Shown: positions 26,567-35,820, counted from the stretch's first letter. The stretch: 64,000 bases of DNA from Candidatus Defluviilinea proxima (GCA_016721115.1 JADKIW010000001.1:4479501-4543500); one strand, 5' to 3'. Made by a program: numbers and translations. The notes: generated by a model from the sequence alone, not told the origin.

Positions 26567-26730
26567 TTCTGAAACTCCGTAAAATGGATTTCCGAGTGGA
26601 TTGTTCTCATAATATGAGCCTGCCCCTCTAATTTGTCGGAGCCAGGCAGAATTAGTGCTCCAATTAATTAGAGTCAGTGGTCAAAACGCAATTTACCCAT
26701 AAAAACCATCTTGCTGTGGTTTAAAACAAA

Positions 26731-26763
26731 AAATCTCGGAGCTTTTGAAAAGCTCCGAGATTT
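26731..26763. terminator. Terminator after the adenosylhomocysteinase gene
   Basis: A 15-bp stem, AAATCTCGGAGCTTT with its complement, around a 3-base loop lies just downstream (minus strand) of ahcY and is followed by T residues on that strand. Confidence 0.9.
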
Positions 26764-26787
26764 CAGTGATACCTTCTTACTACCGGC

Positions 26788-28119
26788 TTACGTTCCTTCT
26801 TCCCACGAACCCAAGTATTTGACCTGTTCCGGGGTGAGGGTATCGATCTTCACGCCCATGGCCTGAAGTTTGAGGCGGGCGATTTCCTTGTCGATATCTT
26901 CGGGCACGGAGTAGACCTTCTTCTCCAAAACCTTTGCGTTCTTCGCCATGTATTCGGCGGATAAGGCTTGGTTGGCGAAAGACATGTCCATAACGGAAGC
27001 AGGATGCCCTTCGGCAGAGGCGAGGTTGATGAGACGTCCTTCGCCGAGGATATTGATCTTGCGTCCGTCTTTGGTGGTGTATTGATCTACGAACGGGCGG
27101 ACGAGTTCGGGCTTGCCCTTGCTCATTGCCGCAAGCGCGGGGATGTTGATTTCCACATTGAAGTGGCCAGAATTCGAAACGATCGCGCCGCTCTTCATGA
27201 CTTCAAAGTGATGGCCGTCGATCACGTTCAGATCGCCGGTGACGGTGCAGAAGAAATCGCCGATCTTGGCGGCATCTTCCATCGGCATCACCTGGAAACC
27301 ATCCATGACCGCTTCGAGCGCCTTCATCGGGTCCACTTCGGTAACGATGACCTGCGCGCCCATGCCACGTGCGCGGGATGCGAGACCGCGTCCGCACCAG
27401 CCGTAGCCTGCCACTACAAAATTCTTTCCAGCCAACAAGACGTTTGTTGCGCGGATGATACCGTCGATGGTGGATTGACCCGTGCCATAGCGATTATCGA
27501 ACAAGTGCTTGGTCAACGCATCGTTCACAGCGATGACGGGGAACTTCAGGATGTTATCCTTTTCCATGGCCTTGAGGCGGATAACGCCCGTGGTGGTCTC
27601 TTCGGTGCCACCAACGACGTTGGTGAGGAGAGTCTTGCGCTCTTCAGCAGAAAGACCTTTGGCCCATGAAGCGAGGGAAGGCTCAAGTTTTTCGAAACGT
27701 CCCATTTCGATGAAGAAGAGGGACGACACAAGGTCGGCGCCATCGTCCATCGTCATGTGCGGGCGGTGTTCCAACGCGGCGCGGATGTGCTTGTAATAAG
27801 TGACGTTGTCTTCACCCTTGATCGCGTAGGTGGGGATCTCGAACTGATTCACCAACGCGGCGGCCACATCATCCTGTGTGGAAAGCGGGTTCGAGGCAGT
27901 CAGGACGATGTCCGCACCGCCATCTTGCAATGTGACCATCAGGTTGGCAGTCTCAGTTGTCACATGCAAACATGCTGAAACGCGCAAACCCTTGAGAGGC
28001 TTTTCTTTCTTGAAGCGCTCGCGGATCTGGCGCAGGACGGGCATCTCGTTCTCTGCCCAATCCATACGGCGGCGTCCGCCTTCAGCCTGATTGATGTCTT
28101 TGATATCGTAGTTACTCAT
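26788..28119 (-). CDS. ahcY: Adenosylhomocysteinase
   Basis: The enzyme splits S-adenosylhomocysteine, the by-product of methyl transfer, into adenosine and homocysteine using bound NAD. The 443 residues show LHVTTETANLMVTL near residue 52, YGTGQSTIDGIIRATN, the NAD loop VVAGYGWCGRGLA near 240 and the C-terminal EGRLINLASAEGHP, all diagnostic. AGAAGGAGCAATAC precedes the ATG. The PfkB kinase gene lies just upstream on the same strand and would phosphorylate the adenosine, pulling the reversible reaction forward. A branched palindrome lies in the spacer between the two genes. Confidence 0.97.
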   Translation of the reverse strand: MSNYDIKDINQAEGGRRRMDWAENEMPVLRQIRERFKKEKPLKGLRVSACLHVTTETANLMVTLQDGGADIVLTASNPLSTQDDVAAALVNQFEIPTYAIKGEDNVTYYKHIRAALEHRPHMTMDDGADLVSSLFFIEMGRFEKLEPSLASWAKGLSAEERKTLLTNVVGGTEETTTGVIRLKAMEKDNILKFPVIAVNDALTKHLFDNRYGTGQSTIDGIIRATNVLLAGKNFVVAGYGWCGRGLASRARGMGAQVIVTEVDPMKALEAVMDGFQVMPMEDAAKIGDFFCTVTGDLNVIDGHHFEVMKSGAIVSNSGHFNVEINIPALAAMSKGKPELVRPFVDQYTTKDGRKINILGEGRLINLASAEGHPASVMDMSFANQALSAEYMAKNAKVLEKKVYSVPEDIDKEIARLKLQAMGVKIDTLTPEQVKYLGSWEEGT

Positions 28120-28143
28120 GTATTGCTCCTTCTAAATTAATAT

Positions 28144-28190
28144 GGAATCGTGGAGCTTTGCTCCACGCCATCAGCGAGCTGATGGATTCC
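28144..28190. repeat. Three-way-junction palindrome between the PfkB kinase and ahcY genes
   Basis: An outer 6-bp stem GGAATC / GATTCC encloses two perfect 7-bp hairpins, GTGGAGC / GCTCCAC (loop TTT) and CATCAGC / GCTGATG (loop GA). There are no unpaired conserved bases as in known S-adenosylhomocysteine or SAM riboswitches. It looks like a small mobile or processing element. Confidence 0.6.
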
Positions 28191-28197
28191 AAAGTTT

Positions 28198-29151
28198 TTA
28201 CAACAACACGTCCAATTTTCCAGCATCATCGAAATGTCTTCGGAAGCGCTGGACAAATTCATTTCTTGTATAGCTATGGCTTTGCGTCCCGTTCTTTTCC
28301 AAGCAATAGACCGCCGCCAGAGAACCGACCTCACCGCACAACTTCCAATCGAAACCGCGTGAGTAGCCTGCTAAAAACCCGCCACGGAAGGCATCGCCCA
28401 CGCCGGTCGGATCCATGATCGTATCTTCGGGGACAGTGGGGATATGCACCGCGTCACCTCCGACGTAGAGGTCTGCTCCATCTTTCCCTCGGGTGATGAC
28501 CAACACTTTGACATGTTCCAGGATCTGGTCAAGGCTCCATCCTGTTTTCTTGGAGATGAGTCCGAACTCGTAATCGTTGCAGAACAGGAACTGTGCGCCT
28601 TCCATATCGCGAGCGAGTTCGTGACCTTCAAGGCGAAGAACTTGTTGACTCGGGTCATACAGATACGGTATTCCTAATTCGCGACTCTCGGCAGGAAACT
28701 TCATCATTGCATCGGGCGCACTGGGTGACACAATGACGAGGTCAGGTTTTTTATCGAGATCCTTCAACGATTGCGTGGCGGAATGCCCCATCGCTCCGGG
28801 GTAGAAAGAGGCAATTTGAGCAGAGGCCCGGTCTGTTGTCGCAAAGAAAGAGGCGGTGAATTCGCCGGGGATCACTTTCATCAGCGAGGTGTCCACACCG
28901 CTGGATTCGAGCCATTGGCGATAATCCGAAAAATCTTCACCAACAGTTGCCATCACGCGCGGCTTTTCACCGAGCAAGGCCATGGTGTAAGCAATGTTCG
29001 GGGCAATGCCTCCGCGTTGCTTTGACATGGACTCAACGAGGAATGAAAGGCTGATCGATTCCAATCGTTCGGGGAGAATCTGTTCCTTGAAATAACCGGG
29101 GAAGGTCATCAAGTAATCATAGGCTACGGAGCCAGTAAGAAGAATGTCCAT
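28198..29151 (-). CDS. PfkB-family carbohydrate kinase, probably adenosine kinase
   Basis: The 317 residues match the ribokinase fold. RGGIAPNIAYTMALLGE (about residues 46-62) is the N-terminal glycine motif, and the C-terminal PfkB signature DPTGVGDAFRGGFLAGY has the catalytic Asp (GD) near residue 255. Its place directly upstream of ahcY suggests that the substrate is adenosine, which would become AMP. AAGGAAATC precedes the ATG. Sugar or nucleoside specificity is not proven by motifs alone. Confidence 0.82.
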   Translation of the reverse strand: MDILLTGSVAYDYLMTFPGYFKEQILPERLESISLSFLVESMSKQRGGIAPNIAYTMALLGEKPRVMATVGEDFSDYRQWLESSGVDTSLMKVIPGEFTASFFATTDRASAQIASFYPGAMGHSATQSLKDLDKKPDLVIVSPSAPDAMMKFPAESRELGIPYLYDPSQQVLRLEGHELARDMEGAQFLFCNDYEFGLISKKTGWSLDQILEHVKVLVITRGKDGADLYVGGDAVHIPTVPEDTIMDPTGVGDAFRGGFLAGYSRGFDWKLCGEVGSLAAVYCLEKNGTQSHSYTRNEFVQRFRRHFDDAGKLDVLL

Positions 29152-29189
29152 TGATTTCCTTATCTCATCACAAACTATTAATTCGCACT

Positions 29190-29216
29190 AAAAGGCGCAC
29201 TCTTTATGAGTGCGCC
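29190..29216 (-). terminator. Terminator after the M50 protease gene
   Basis: The stem GGCGCACTC / GAGTGCGCC has a 5-base loop, with TTTTA following on the minus strand. Confidence 0.88.
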
Positions 29217-29283
29217 AGTGTGTGCGAGAAAAAGTTTATCATGTGATGCTTGCATTGTCTAGAAAATCGGCTTACAAATTTTT

Positions 29284-30027
29284 TCAATATCGCACTTGCA
29301 AGGCCTGAAAACTTTGAAACGCTAACAACCCAAATAGAACCGCTGTATAGGTACTGCGAAGCACAAAAAAAGCTAACAGCGCGATCAACCCGCCAGCGAT
29401 AACAGACAACCAAAGCGACTTGCGGACGCCATCCCACGGGTCATATTGAATGAAAATATTTCGTGAGACTTGGCCGCCATCAAGCGGGTAGACCGGCAAT
29501 AGATTCATGAGACCCCAAAAGATGTTGACCCACAGTAACATCCCTACAAGAGTACTCAATAACGCTCCGCCAAACGACAGGCTCGGAGATAAAGGCAATG
29601 GGATAAATCCAAACAGCCAGCTAGTTTGCACGGCTCCACCTGTGAGCACAACACCAAGGATGATCACCGCCGCAAACAAAAAGCCTGCAAAGGGACCAGC
29701 CAGGGAGATGAATATCTGCCGCATCGGGCTGGAAGGGACGCCTGCCCACCCATCCAAGGCACTGGTCTCAGGGATGGTGAGGCCGCCCGCAAAATGAAGA
29801 ACGATCCGTGAGCGTTGACCGTAGCGACGGAATGCAAAGGCATGGCCCAATTCGTGGATGAGGATGGATATGAAAATGACAAAGATCCAAACTGGGATGA
29901 ATATCAAATTGCCAGATGAGCCAAACACGAGCGCTACCAGCCAGAACAACGGATGAACGCTAACGGGGATACCGGCAATCGTAAAGCGCAGGTCATATTG
30001 TGTAGGAGAAGGAATTTGAAAGAGCAT
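29284..30027 (-). CDS. Site-2 protease family (M50) membrane metalloprotease
   Basis: The 247-residue integral membrane protein has about six helices. Zinc ligands are visible in HELGHAFAFRRYG near residue 58 and in NLLPVYPLDGGQ near 167, the paired motifs of rhomboid-like S2P enzymes. These proteases cut transmembrane segments, often of anti-sigma factors. No such partner lies nearby. No extra PDZ or CBS domain is present, so this is the minimal form. The gene starts 2 bases downstream of the mtnA stop and is probably co-transcribed with it. Confidence 0.9.
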   Translation of the reverse strand: MLFQIPSPTQYDLRFTIAGIPVSVHPLFWLVALVFGSSGNLIFIPVWIFVIFISILIHELGHAFAFRRYGQRSRIVLHFAGGLTIPETSALDGWAGVPSSPMRQIFISLAGPFAGFLFAAVIILGVVLTGGAVQTSWLFGFIPLPLSPSLSFGGALLSTLVGMLLWVNIFWGLMNLLPVYPLDGGQVSRNIFIQYDPWDGVRKSLWLSVIAGGLIALLAFFVLRSTYTAVLFGLLAFQSFQALQVRY

Positions 30028-30029
30028 GA

Positions 30030-31082
30030 TTATCCTAATACAACTTTCTTTAGATTAACTTCAAACGGCGGGTAGACGACGCCGTTCTCTGTAACGATAC
30101 CTGTCACCAACCGATTCGGAGTGACATCGAAGGCAATGTTGCGGGCTTTGGCATTTTGTGGAGCGACGCGTTCGCCCATGAACTCGAGGCCAAGCACCTC
30201 TTGCGGATTACGTTCTTCAATGGGGATCAAATCGCCGTGCGCAAGGGAGAGATCAATTGTTGATGTAGGGACAACGGGATAGAACGGCACACCGTTATCG
30301 TGCGCGGCGAGGGCCAGCATGTATGTTCCGATCTTGTTAGCCACGTCGCCGTTAGCGGCAGTGCGGTCGGAGCCGACAAAGCATTTCTGTACTTTGCCTG
30401 CTTTGAGAAAATATCCTGCCGTGTTATCAGAAATGATTTCGTATGGGATTCCATATTGTTCCAGTTCCCATGCGGTGAGACGCGCTCCCTGCAAGCGCGG
30501 ACGGGTTTCATCCACAAATACATGAATTCGTTTGCCTTGTTCATGCGCCGTGCGGATCACTCCGAGAGCGGTGCCCCAATCGACAGTTGCCAATGCGCCG
30601 GTGTTGCAGTGATGGATGATGGTGTCGCCATCATTGATAAGCGTTGCACCATGTTCTGCCATACGCTTGTTGATCTCTACGTCTTCGTCCGCGATGCGTT
30701 GGGCTTCTGCGAGGACGAGATGGCGAATTGATTCGGCATCTCCCTCACCCCCCGCCCTCTCCCGCTGGGAGAGGGAGCTTAACACCCTATCCACAGCCCA
30801 TGCTAAATTGACAGCAGTGGGACGTGAAGCTTTCAGAGTGTTAGAAGCGGCTTGTAGATCAGCGAGCAGGTCATCGGTTGAGTTTGAAGCGGATTCAAAT
30901 CCAGCGAGGGCAAGGCCGAATGCGGCGGCCGCTCCGATGGCAGGCGCACCACGTACCACCATGTCGGTGATCGCGCGCGCAACAGATACATGATCCTTGT
31001 AGGCAAGGACTTCAAATCGACCGGGCAAAATGCGCTGGTCGATCATCTTCAGTTGGTTATCTTCCCAAAATACGGTTCTCAT
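30030..31082 (-). CDS. mtnA: Methylthioribose-1-phosphate isomerase
   Basis: The enzyme converts 5-methylthioribose-1-phosphate to the ribulose form in methionine salvage. The 350 residues include VVRGAPAIGAAAAFGLAL near residue 42, HHCNTGALATVDWGTALG with the catalytic Cys near 160 and FVGSDRTAANGDVANKIGTY with the catalytic Asp near 240. An unusual feature lies at residues about 102-113: SQRERAGGEG, encoded by a palindromic repeat at 30755-30775 inserted in frame. A TAAAAT box 6 bases before the ATG suggests a leaderless start. It fits with the ahcY unit, as both recycle products of SAM use. Confidence 0.95.
   Translation of the reverse strand: MRTVFWEDNQLKMIDQRILPGRFEVLAYKDHVSVARAITDMVVRGAPAIGAAAAFGLALAGFESASNSTDDLLADLQAASNTLKASRPTAVNLAWAVDRVLSSLSQRERAGGEGDAESIRHLVLAEAQRIADEDVEINKRMAEHGATLINDGDTIIHHCNTGALATVDWGTALGVIRTAHEQGKRIHVFVDETRPRLQGARLTAWELEQYGIPYEIISDNTAGYFLKAGKVQKCFVGSDRTAANGDVANKIGTYMLALAAHDNGVPFYPVVPTSTIDLSLAHGDLIPIEERNPQEVLGLEFMGERVAPQNAKARNIAFDVTPNRLVTGIVTENGVVYPPFEVNLKKVVLG
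30755..30775. repeat. Palindromic repeat inside mtnA
   Basis: CCCTCTCCC and GGGAGAGGG flank GCT. The unit, together with the adjacent C-rich stretch 30741-30754, encodes the extra LSQRERAGGEG-type segment. This sequence type is usually intergenic in other bacterial genomes. Confidence 0.75.
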
Positions 31083-31088
31083 AAAAAT

Positions 31089-31094
31089 ATTTTA
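31089..31094 (-). promoter_or_regulatory. Possible -10 box of a leaderless mtnA promoter
   Basis: TAAAAT on the minus strand lies 6 bases before the mtnA ATG at 31082, with no ribosome site between. Confidence 0.45.
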
Positions 31095-31196
31095 CCCGCA
31101 AACAGAAAAAGTCACCCATTTAAAGCCTTAACATCACAGGAAAATCGTGCAATAATACAACCCGCTTGTTAAATTTAAAAACATACAGGAGCATCA

Positions 31197-32897
31197 ATGT
31201 TCAATAGATCACGCACATTGTTCTTTCTGATCGTACTGAGCATCGCAGGTTTAATCGTAGCATCATGCGCATCACCAACAACTGAAACAGGAAATGGGAT
31301 CGTGGTTGTCATCCCTGAAGACCCTCCATCGTTCAATCCGACGATCGCAGATACAGGCTACGATTCGCTCGTCATGGAATTGGTTATGCTTGGTCTTGCA
31401 GATGTTGACCCGAATGGAAATGTGTTCCCTGAATTGGCGGCGGAACTTCCCACACAGGAAAACGGCGGAGTGACCATCAATGATGATGACACGATGAGTG
31501 TGACGTGGAAGATGCGTCAGGATGTGCAATGGTCAGACGGAGTTCCCGTCACTGCTGACGATGTGATCTTTACCTACAATTCCATCATAGACCCTGAAAC
31601 TGGCGCGTGGATCCCGGGCATTGATTACATTGATAGCGTGGAGAAAATAGACACGTATTCATTCGCTGTCAACTACAGTTCCATTTACCCCGGTTACTTA
31701 ACTCAATTCGGTGGTGAGCAGGTTGTGATTTGGCCTGCCCATTACTGCGATGCATCACAAGGATTTTCCGCATGGGACTGTGGTCGCACGCCAATAAGTA
31801 ACGGGCCGTACGTTTTGAAGGAATGGATCAATGGCGATCACATGACCTTTGTAAAGAATGATAAATACTTTGAGCAGGGTAAGCCCGCCATTGATACAGT
31901 CACTGTGCGCATCGTGCCGGATGAAGCTGTGCGCAAGCAGATGCTCATTAATGGTGATGCAGACCTCGATATGTGGACCACAGAACCGACAATCGCAGAC
32001 TTGCAAGATAAGCCAAACGTAAAGGTCAGCCAGAGCCCGTTCAATCGCTGGGTATTCCGCCTGTATTTCAACCTCTCAGCCAAAGGGACGAATGACCCGG
32101 TGGCTACGCCACATCCCATTCTGTCGGATGTCAACGTACGCCGCGCCATCCGCATGGCGATTGATGTGGATACGATCTCGAAGGAATTTTTCCTCGGCTA
32201 CGCCCAACCCGCATGGACGGAATTCTTCCGCCCGCCGTATGAATGCACCAACGTTCCGCGCCCGAAATTTGACATCGAAGGCGCGAAGGCCTTGCTTGAA
32301 TCCGCAGGCTGGACAGATACCGACGGCGATGGCGTACGCGAGTGTCACGGTTGCGCTACAGGCGCACCCGATGGCTACAAAATGGAAATGGAATTCATCA
32401 CGTATGCCGAATACGGCGAGGCGTTGAACTTGACACAACAATTCATTGCCGATGAACTCAAACAGATCGGCATCTCCACCAGCTTGAGCGTGGTGGAAGG
32501 CAGTGTGTTGTGGGCGTCTTCGGCAGATGGCGGCATCGAGCAAAGCGGCAACTTCGATATGGACATGTATGATGACGGCTACGCCGGCACCGACCCGACC
32601 GACTTCCTATGGTCGTATTACGCTTCAGAAGCCGCCGTACCCGATAACGGAACCAACTACGGCGATTGGATCAATGCAGATTTCGACAATATGCTGAGCG
32701 AAGCCTATACATTGGACGAGAGCTATCGCAAGGAACTGTTCTGCAAAATGGCTCAAACTCTGGAAGATGAATTGCCCGAGGCGTTGCTCTTCACAGCCAT
32801 CAATGCCGATACACACTCCACGCGTTTGCAGGGAGTGCAATCCACAACAAACGATCTCGTGACGTGGAACGCCGCAGACTGGACGCTCGCAAAATAA
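31197..32897 (+). CDS. ABC transporter substrate-binding lipoprotein (peptide/nickel, family 5)
   Basis: The 566-residue protein captures the substrate outside the membrane. A signal peptide with lipobox IVASC ends near residue 24. Then follow DPPSFNPTIADTGYDS, WSDGVPVTADDVIFTYN near residue 120 and GPYVLKEWINGDHMTF near 205, the classic DppA/OppA/NikA signature segments. CAGGAGC precedes the ATG. Two permease genes follow directly, spaced by 1 and 3 bases. The ligand, probably an oligopeptide, cannot be named from sequence. Confidence 0.92.
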   Translation: MFNRSRTLFFLIVLSIAGLIVASCASPTTETGNGIVVVIPEDPPSFNPTIADTGYDSLVMELVMLGLADVDPNGNVFPELAAELPTQENGGVTINDDDTMSVTWKMRQDVQWSDGVPVTADDVIFTYNSIIDPETGAWIPGIDYIDSVEKIDTYSFAVNYSSIYPGYLTQFGGEQVVIWPAHYCDASQGFSAWDCGRTPISNGPYVLKEWINGDHMTFVKNDKYFEQGKPAIDTVTVRIVPDEAVRKQMLINGDADLDMWTTEPTIADLQDKPNVKVSQSPFNRWVFRLYFNLSAKGTNDPVATPHPILSDVNVRRAIRMAIDVDTISKEFFLGYAQPAWTEFFRPPYECTNVPRPKFDIEGAKALLESAGWTDTDGDGVRECHGCATGAPDGYKMEMEFITYAEYGEALNLTQQFIADELKQIGISTSLSVVEGSVLWASSADGGIEQSGNFDMDMYDDGYAGTDPTDFLWSYYASEAAVPDNGTNYGDWINADFDNMLSEAYTLDESYRKELFCKMAQTLEDELPEALLFTAINADTHSTRLQGVQSTTNDLVTWNAADWTLAK

Positions 32898-32898
32898 A

Positions 32899-33942
32899 AT
32901 GGCGACGTATATTTTTCGCCGCCTGTTACAAACGATCGGACTGCTCTTTCTGCTCAGTATCCTGCTTTTCGCGCTGGTCAACCTCGCGCCGGGCGGACCA
33001 TTGGCAGGTCAAGGAAGGAGCCGCCATGTCAGCCCGGAAAAAGTGGAATTGATGAAACGTCAATTCGGGTTGGATAAACCGCTCCCGATGCAATATCTCA
33101 TCTGGCTGATCGGGAACGATTGGATGAAAGTGGATGTGGACGGCGATGGCACCGCCGAAAGTCATGGAACACGTCAGGGCATTTTGCGCGGCGACTTCGG
33201 CTTTTCGTTCCGTACCCGCCAACCCGTCCTGACCGAGATCGGGCAACGACTCCCCAACACCATCTATTTGATGTCTATCACGATATTGGTGGCGCTGCTG
33301 ATCGCGATTCCCATCGGCATCATTTCGGCGTTGCGTCAATATTCGGGTTTCGATATCACGGTCACCACATTTTCCTTCGCGGGGCAGGCCATCCCTGAGT
33401 TTTGGTTGGGGTTGCTTCTCATCCTGATCTTTTACGCGTGGCTCAAGAACCCGTTTACGGGCGCTCCCCTATTGCCGTCAGGCGGCATTCAATCCATTGA
33501 CATTTCAGGCTTCAACCTTGGCGACCGCATCGTGCATTTGATATTGCCCGTCATCACCGGCGCACTCGGGTGGATCGCGTGGTATTCGCGCTTTCTGCGT
33601 TCGAGCATGTTGGAAGTGGTGCACAAGGATTTCATGCGCACCGCGCGCGCCAAGGGACTCCCCAATCGCATGGTCCTTTATAAACACGCGTTGCGCAACG
33701 CGCTCATCCCCATCGTCACCATGCTGGCATTGGACCTGCCCACCATCTTCGGCGGCGCGGTCTTTGTGGAAATCCTTTTTTCGTGGCCCGGCATGGGCAG
33801 GTTATATTACACGGCCGCCCAGCAACGCGATTACCCGGTGCTGATGGCTGTGCTCATCATCGGCGCCGCGTTCATCATCCTCTCGAATCTGTTCGCAGAC
33901 CTTTTATATGGTTCCCTCGACCCGCGCGTTCGATATGAATAA
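32899..33942 (+). CDS. ABC transporter permease, DppB type
   Basis: This 347-residue permease has six helices. The N-terminal start MATYIFRRLLQTIGLLF is typical, with an unusual soluble insert (about residues 70-100, including VDVDGDGTAESHG) before the first permease core helix. The EAA coupling motif is seen as DFMRTARAKGLPNRMVLYKH near residue 250. Together with the next gene it forms the channel. It starts one base after the substrate-binding gene. Confidence 0.93.
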   Translation: MATYIFRRLLQTIGLLFLLSILLFALVNLAPGGPLAGQGRSRHVSPEKVELMKRQFGLDKPLPMQYLIWLIGNDWMKVDVDGDGTAESHGTRQGILRGDFGFSFRTRQPVLTEIGQRLPNTIYLMSITILVALLIAIPIGIISALRQYSGFDITVTTFSFAGQAIPEFWLGLLLILIFYAWLKNPFTGAPLLPSGGIQSIDISGFNLGDRIVHLILPVITGALGWIAWYSRFLRSSMLEVVHKDFMRTARAKGLPNRMVLYKHALRNALIPIVTMLALDLPTIFGGAVFVEILFSWPGMGRLYYTAAQQRDYPVLMAVLIIGAAFIILSNLFADLLYGSLDPRVRYE

Positions 33943-33945
33943 AGA

Positions 33946-34887
33946 ATGACAGAACACTACATAGAATCATTGCCGCAGAACGTTTCCAATATCACAGCCG
34001 AGGATGTCAGTATGTCTGCCATCATTTGGAAGCGCTTTCGCAAACACCCGGGCGCGATCTTCGGCGTGTATGTCTTTATCGCGCTGATCCTGCTAGCCCT
34101 GCTCGCCCCGCTCTCTCCTTACCCATCAGAAGGTTCTTTCATGAGCGAGCGCCTGCAACCGCCATCGTTGGCTCACCCTCTGGGCACCGACGCGCTCGGT
34201 CTCGACCTGCTCACACGCATCGCCTACGGCGGCCGCATTTCCCTCACGGTCGGTCTGTTGGTGGTGATCATTTCGCTTTCCATCGGCGTGCCCATGGGAG
34301 CGCTGGCCGGGTATTACGGCGGCCGCCTCGATAGCATCCTGATGCGCACCACAGACGCGTTCCTCTCGCTCCCCACGTTGCTGGTGCTCATCCTGCTCAG
34401 CGCCATCCTGCGCGAAGTGGACATCCCGTTCTTCGAAAGCAATAGTGTTTTGACGATCGCCCTCGTGATCGGCATCCTCTCATGGATGACCTTCGCCCGA
34501 CTGGTGCGCGCCCTCTTTCTCACGCTTCGCGAATTGGACTTTGTGTCTGCCACGCGCGCCCTGGGCGGATCTGACCTCCGCATCATTCTCCGCCATATCC
34601 TGCCCAACGCCATCGGCCCCATCATCGTGGAGGCCACGCTCGAGTTGGGATACGCCATCATCGAAGAATCAGGGTTGAGCTTCCTCGGTTTCGGCATCCA
34701 ACCCCCCACGCCTTCGTGGGGCAACCTACTCAGCAATGCACAGGAAAACTTCACCAAATACCCGTGGCTGGCGATCTTCCCCGGACTGATGATCTTCCTT
34801 GCCATTATTTCTGTCAATTATATTGGCGATGGCCTGCGAGACGCATTCGATCCGCACAAAGTCTTTGGCATGGCGGATGAACATTAA
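33946..34887 (+). CDS. ABC transporter permease, DppC type
   Basis: The 313-residue partner permease has an N-terminal cytoplasmic stretch, then six helices. Diagnostic segments are HPLGTDALGLDLLTRIAYGG near residue 80 and the EAA motif DFVSATRALGGSDLRII near 195, then EESGLSFLGFGIQPPTPSWG near 245. It follows DppB after 3 bases. No ATPase genes follow, which differs from the usual operon. Confidence 0.93.
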   Translation: MTEHYIESLPQNVSNITAEDVSMSAIIWKRFRKHPGAIFGVYVFIALILLALLAPLSPYPSEGSFMSERLQPPSLAHPLGTDALGLDLLTRIAYGGRISLTVGLLVVIISLSIGVPMGALAGYYGGRLDSILMRTTDAFLSLPTLLVLILLSAILREVDIPFFESNSVLTIALVIGILSWMTFARLVRALFLTLRELDFVSATRALGGSDLRIILRHILPNAIGPIIVEATLELGYAIIEESGLSFLGFGIQPPTPSWGNLLSNAQENFTKYPWLAIFPGLMIFLAIISVNYIGDGLRDAFDPHKVFGMADEH

Positions 34888-34932
34888 ATACCTGTAATGG
34901 GCATACGTATGTACGTACTATTCAGCATCTGG

Positions 34933-35820
34933 TCATTTCATAACGACATCAAAGCAATTGATTCCATCAACAAGGACACGTTGATAAAAATCTTCTTTGC
35001 TCAATCCAAATACACTTTCTGTTGATAGAGAATCATCTCCCGTACGCAGAGACCAGAACTCCCAATTTGGTGGGTAAATCTCTAAATCACTATCTGGATT
35101 TGCAATCGACATTCGGATTGAATTTATGTCACCATTTTCATGAATCTGTGGGCAAAGGACTTTGTCCCTTCGTATTATTCCAGATAACCAGAATGCTATC
35201 TTAGGTTTCTGATACAACAACAGCATATCATATCCAGCATTCTGGTCGAAGTTGCGCTGATATACATCAAAAGAAATTTCGTCGGGCAGGCCAAGTTGGG
35301 AGAATATCCATTGATTCGAATAATATTCCCAATAGTAACTTAAATCTTCAGGCGAATCTGCTTCTGAGTAAATGGCTATTCTTTGGACTTTTTCTTTATC
35401 TACAGTCAAATAAACACCAAGTATTACAGCTCTGTTTTTTATATCAATGAAGTCAAGAGGGACAGAGTACGCTGGCAATGACGCATCAGTATAAACTGAC
35501 ACGTCTGTATTTATTTTATGAAATGTTCCAAAGAATACATCAGCTAAGTCCCATGTTGTCTCGCCCGGCGTAATCCCCCAGAAACAAGGCAGGTCACAGC
35601 CTCCATTGGTAAAAAGTAGCTGAAGCAAGCGCTCCTGATCTCTTTCTGATAGGTAATATTCAGGTAGCGACAGCGCGGTCGGTGTCGTTTGTTTTGGTGC
35701 AATATTAGCTGTAACCTGTCCGTTAAATTGGCTATTTGGCGGAAACTGTTGGACTAAACTACAGCCTGAAATTGATAGAGAAAATATTAGAACTATTAAT
35801 AACAATGGTTTCCGTGGCAT
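34933..35820 (-). CDS. Hypothetical lipoprotein with Cys-x3-Cys WG motif (copy 1 of 3)
   Basis: The 295-residue precursor has a signal peptide ending in lipobox SISGC (Cys near 20). Near residue 85 it has CDLPCFWGITPGETTWD, which matches the motif CQTVCWFGVEPGVTT in the next two genes. All three therefore share one family, although the C-terminal part here is longer and diverged. The motif occurs in many secreted proteins of unknown role. Expression is monocistronic. Confidence 0.7.
   Translation of the reverse strand: MPRKPLLLIVLIFSLSISGCSLVQQFPPNSQFNGQVTANIAPKQTTPTALSLPEYYLSERDQERLLQLLFTNGGCDLPCFWGITPGETTWDLADVFFGTFHKINTDVSVYTDASLPAYSVPLDFIDIKNRAVILGVYLTVDKEKVQRIAIYSEADSPEDLSYYWEYYSNQWIFSQLGLPDEISFDVYQRNFDQNAGYDMLLLYQKPKIAFWLSGIIRRDKVLCPQIHENGDINSIRMSIANPDSDLEIYPPNWEFWSLRTGDDSLSTESVFGLSKEDFYQRVLVDGINCFDVVMK

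Noticed and set aside
26968..27669. Open frame of 233 codons on the plus strand
   Set aside because: It lies fully antisense to ahcY, and its residues follow the codon shadow of that conserved gene.
28144..28190. S-adenosylhomocysteine riboswitch before ahcY
   Set aside because: The conserved core bases and pseudoknot of that riboswitch are not present; all bases are in simple perfect stems.
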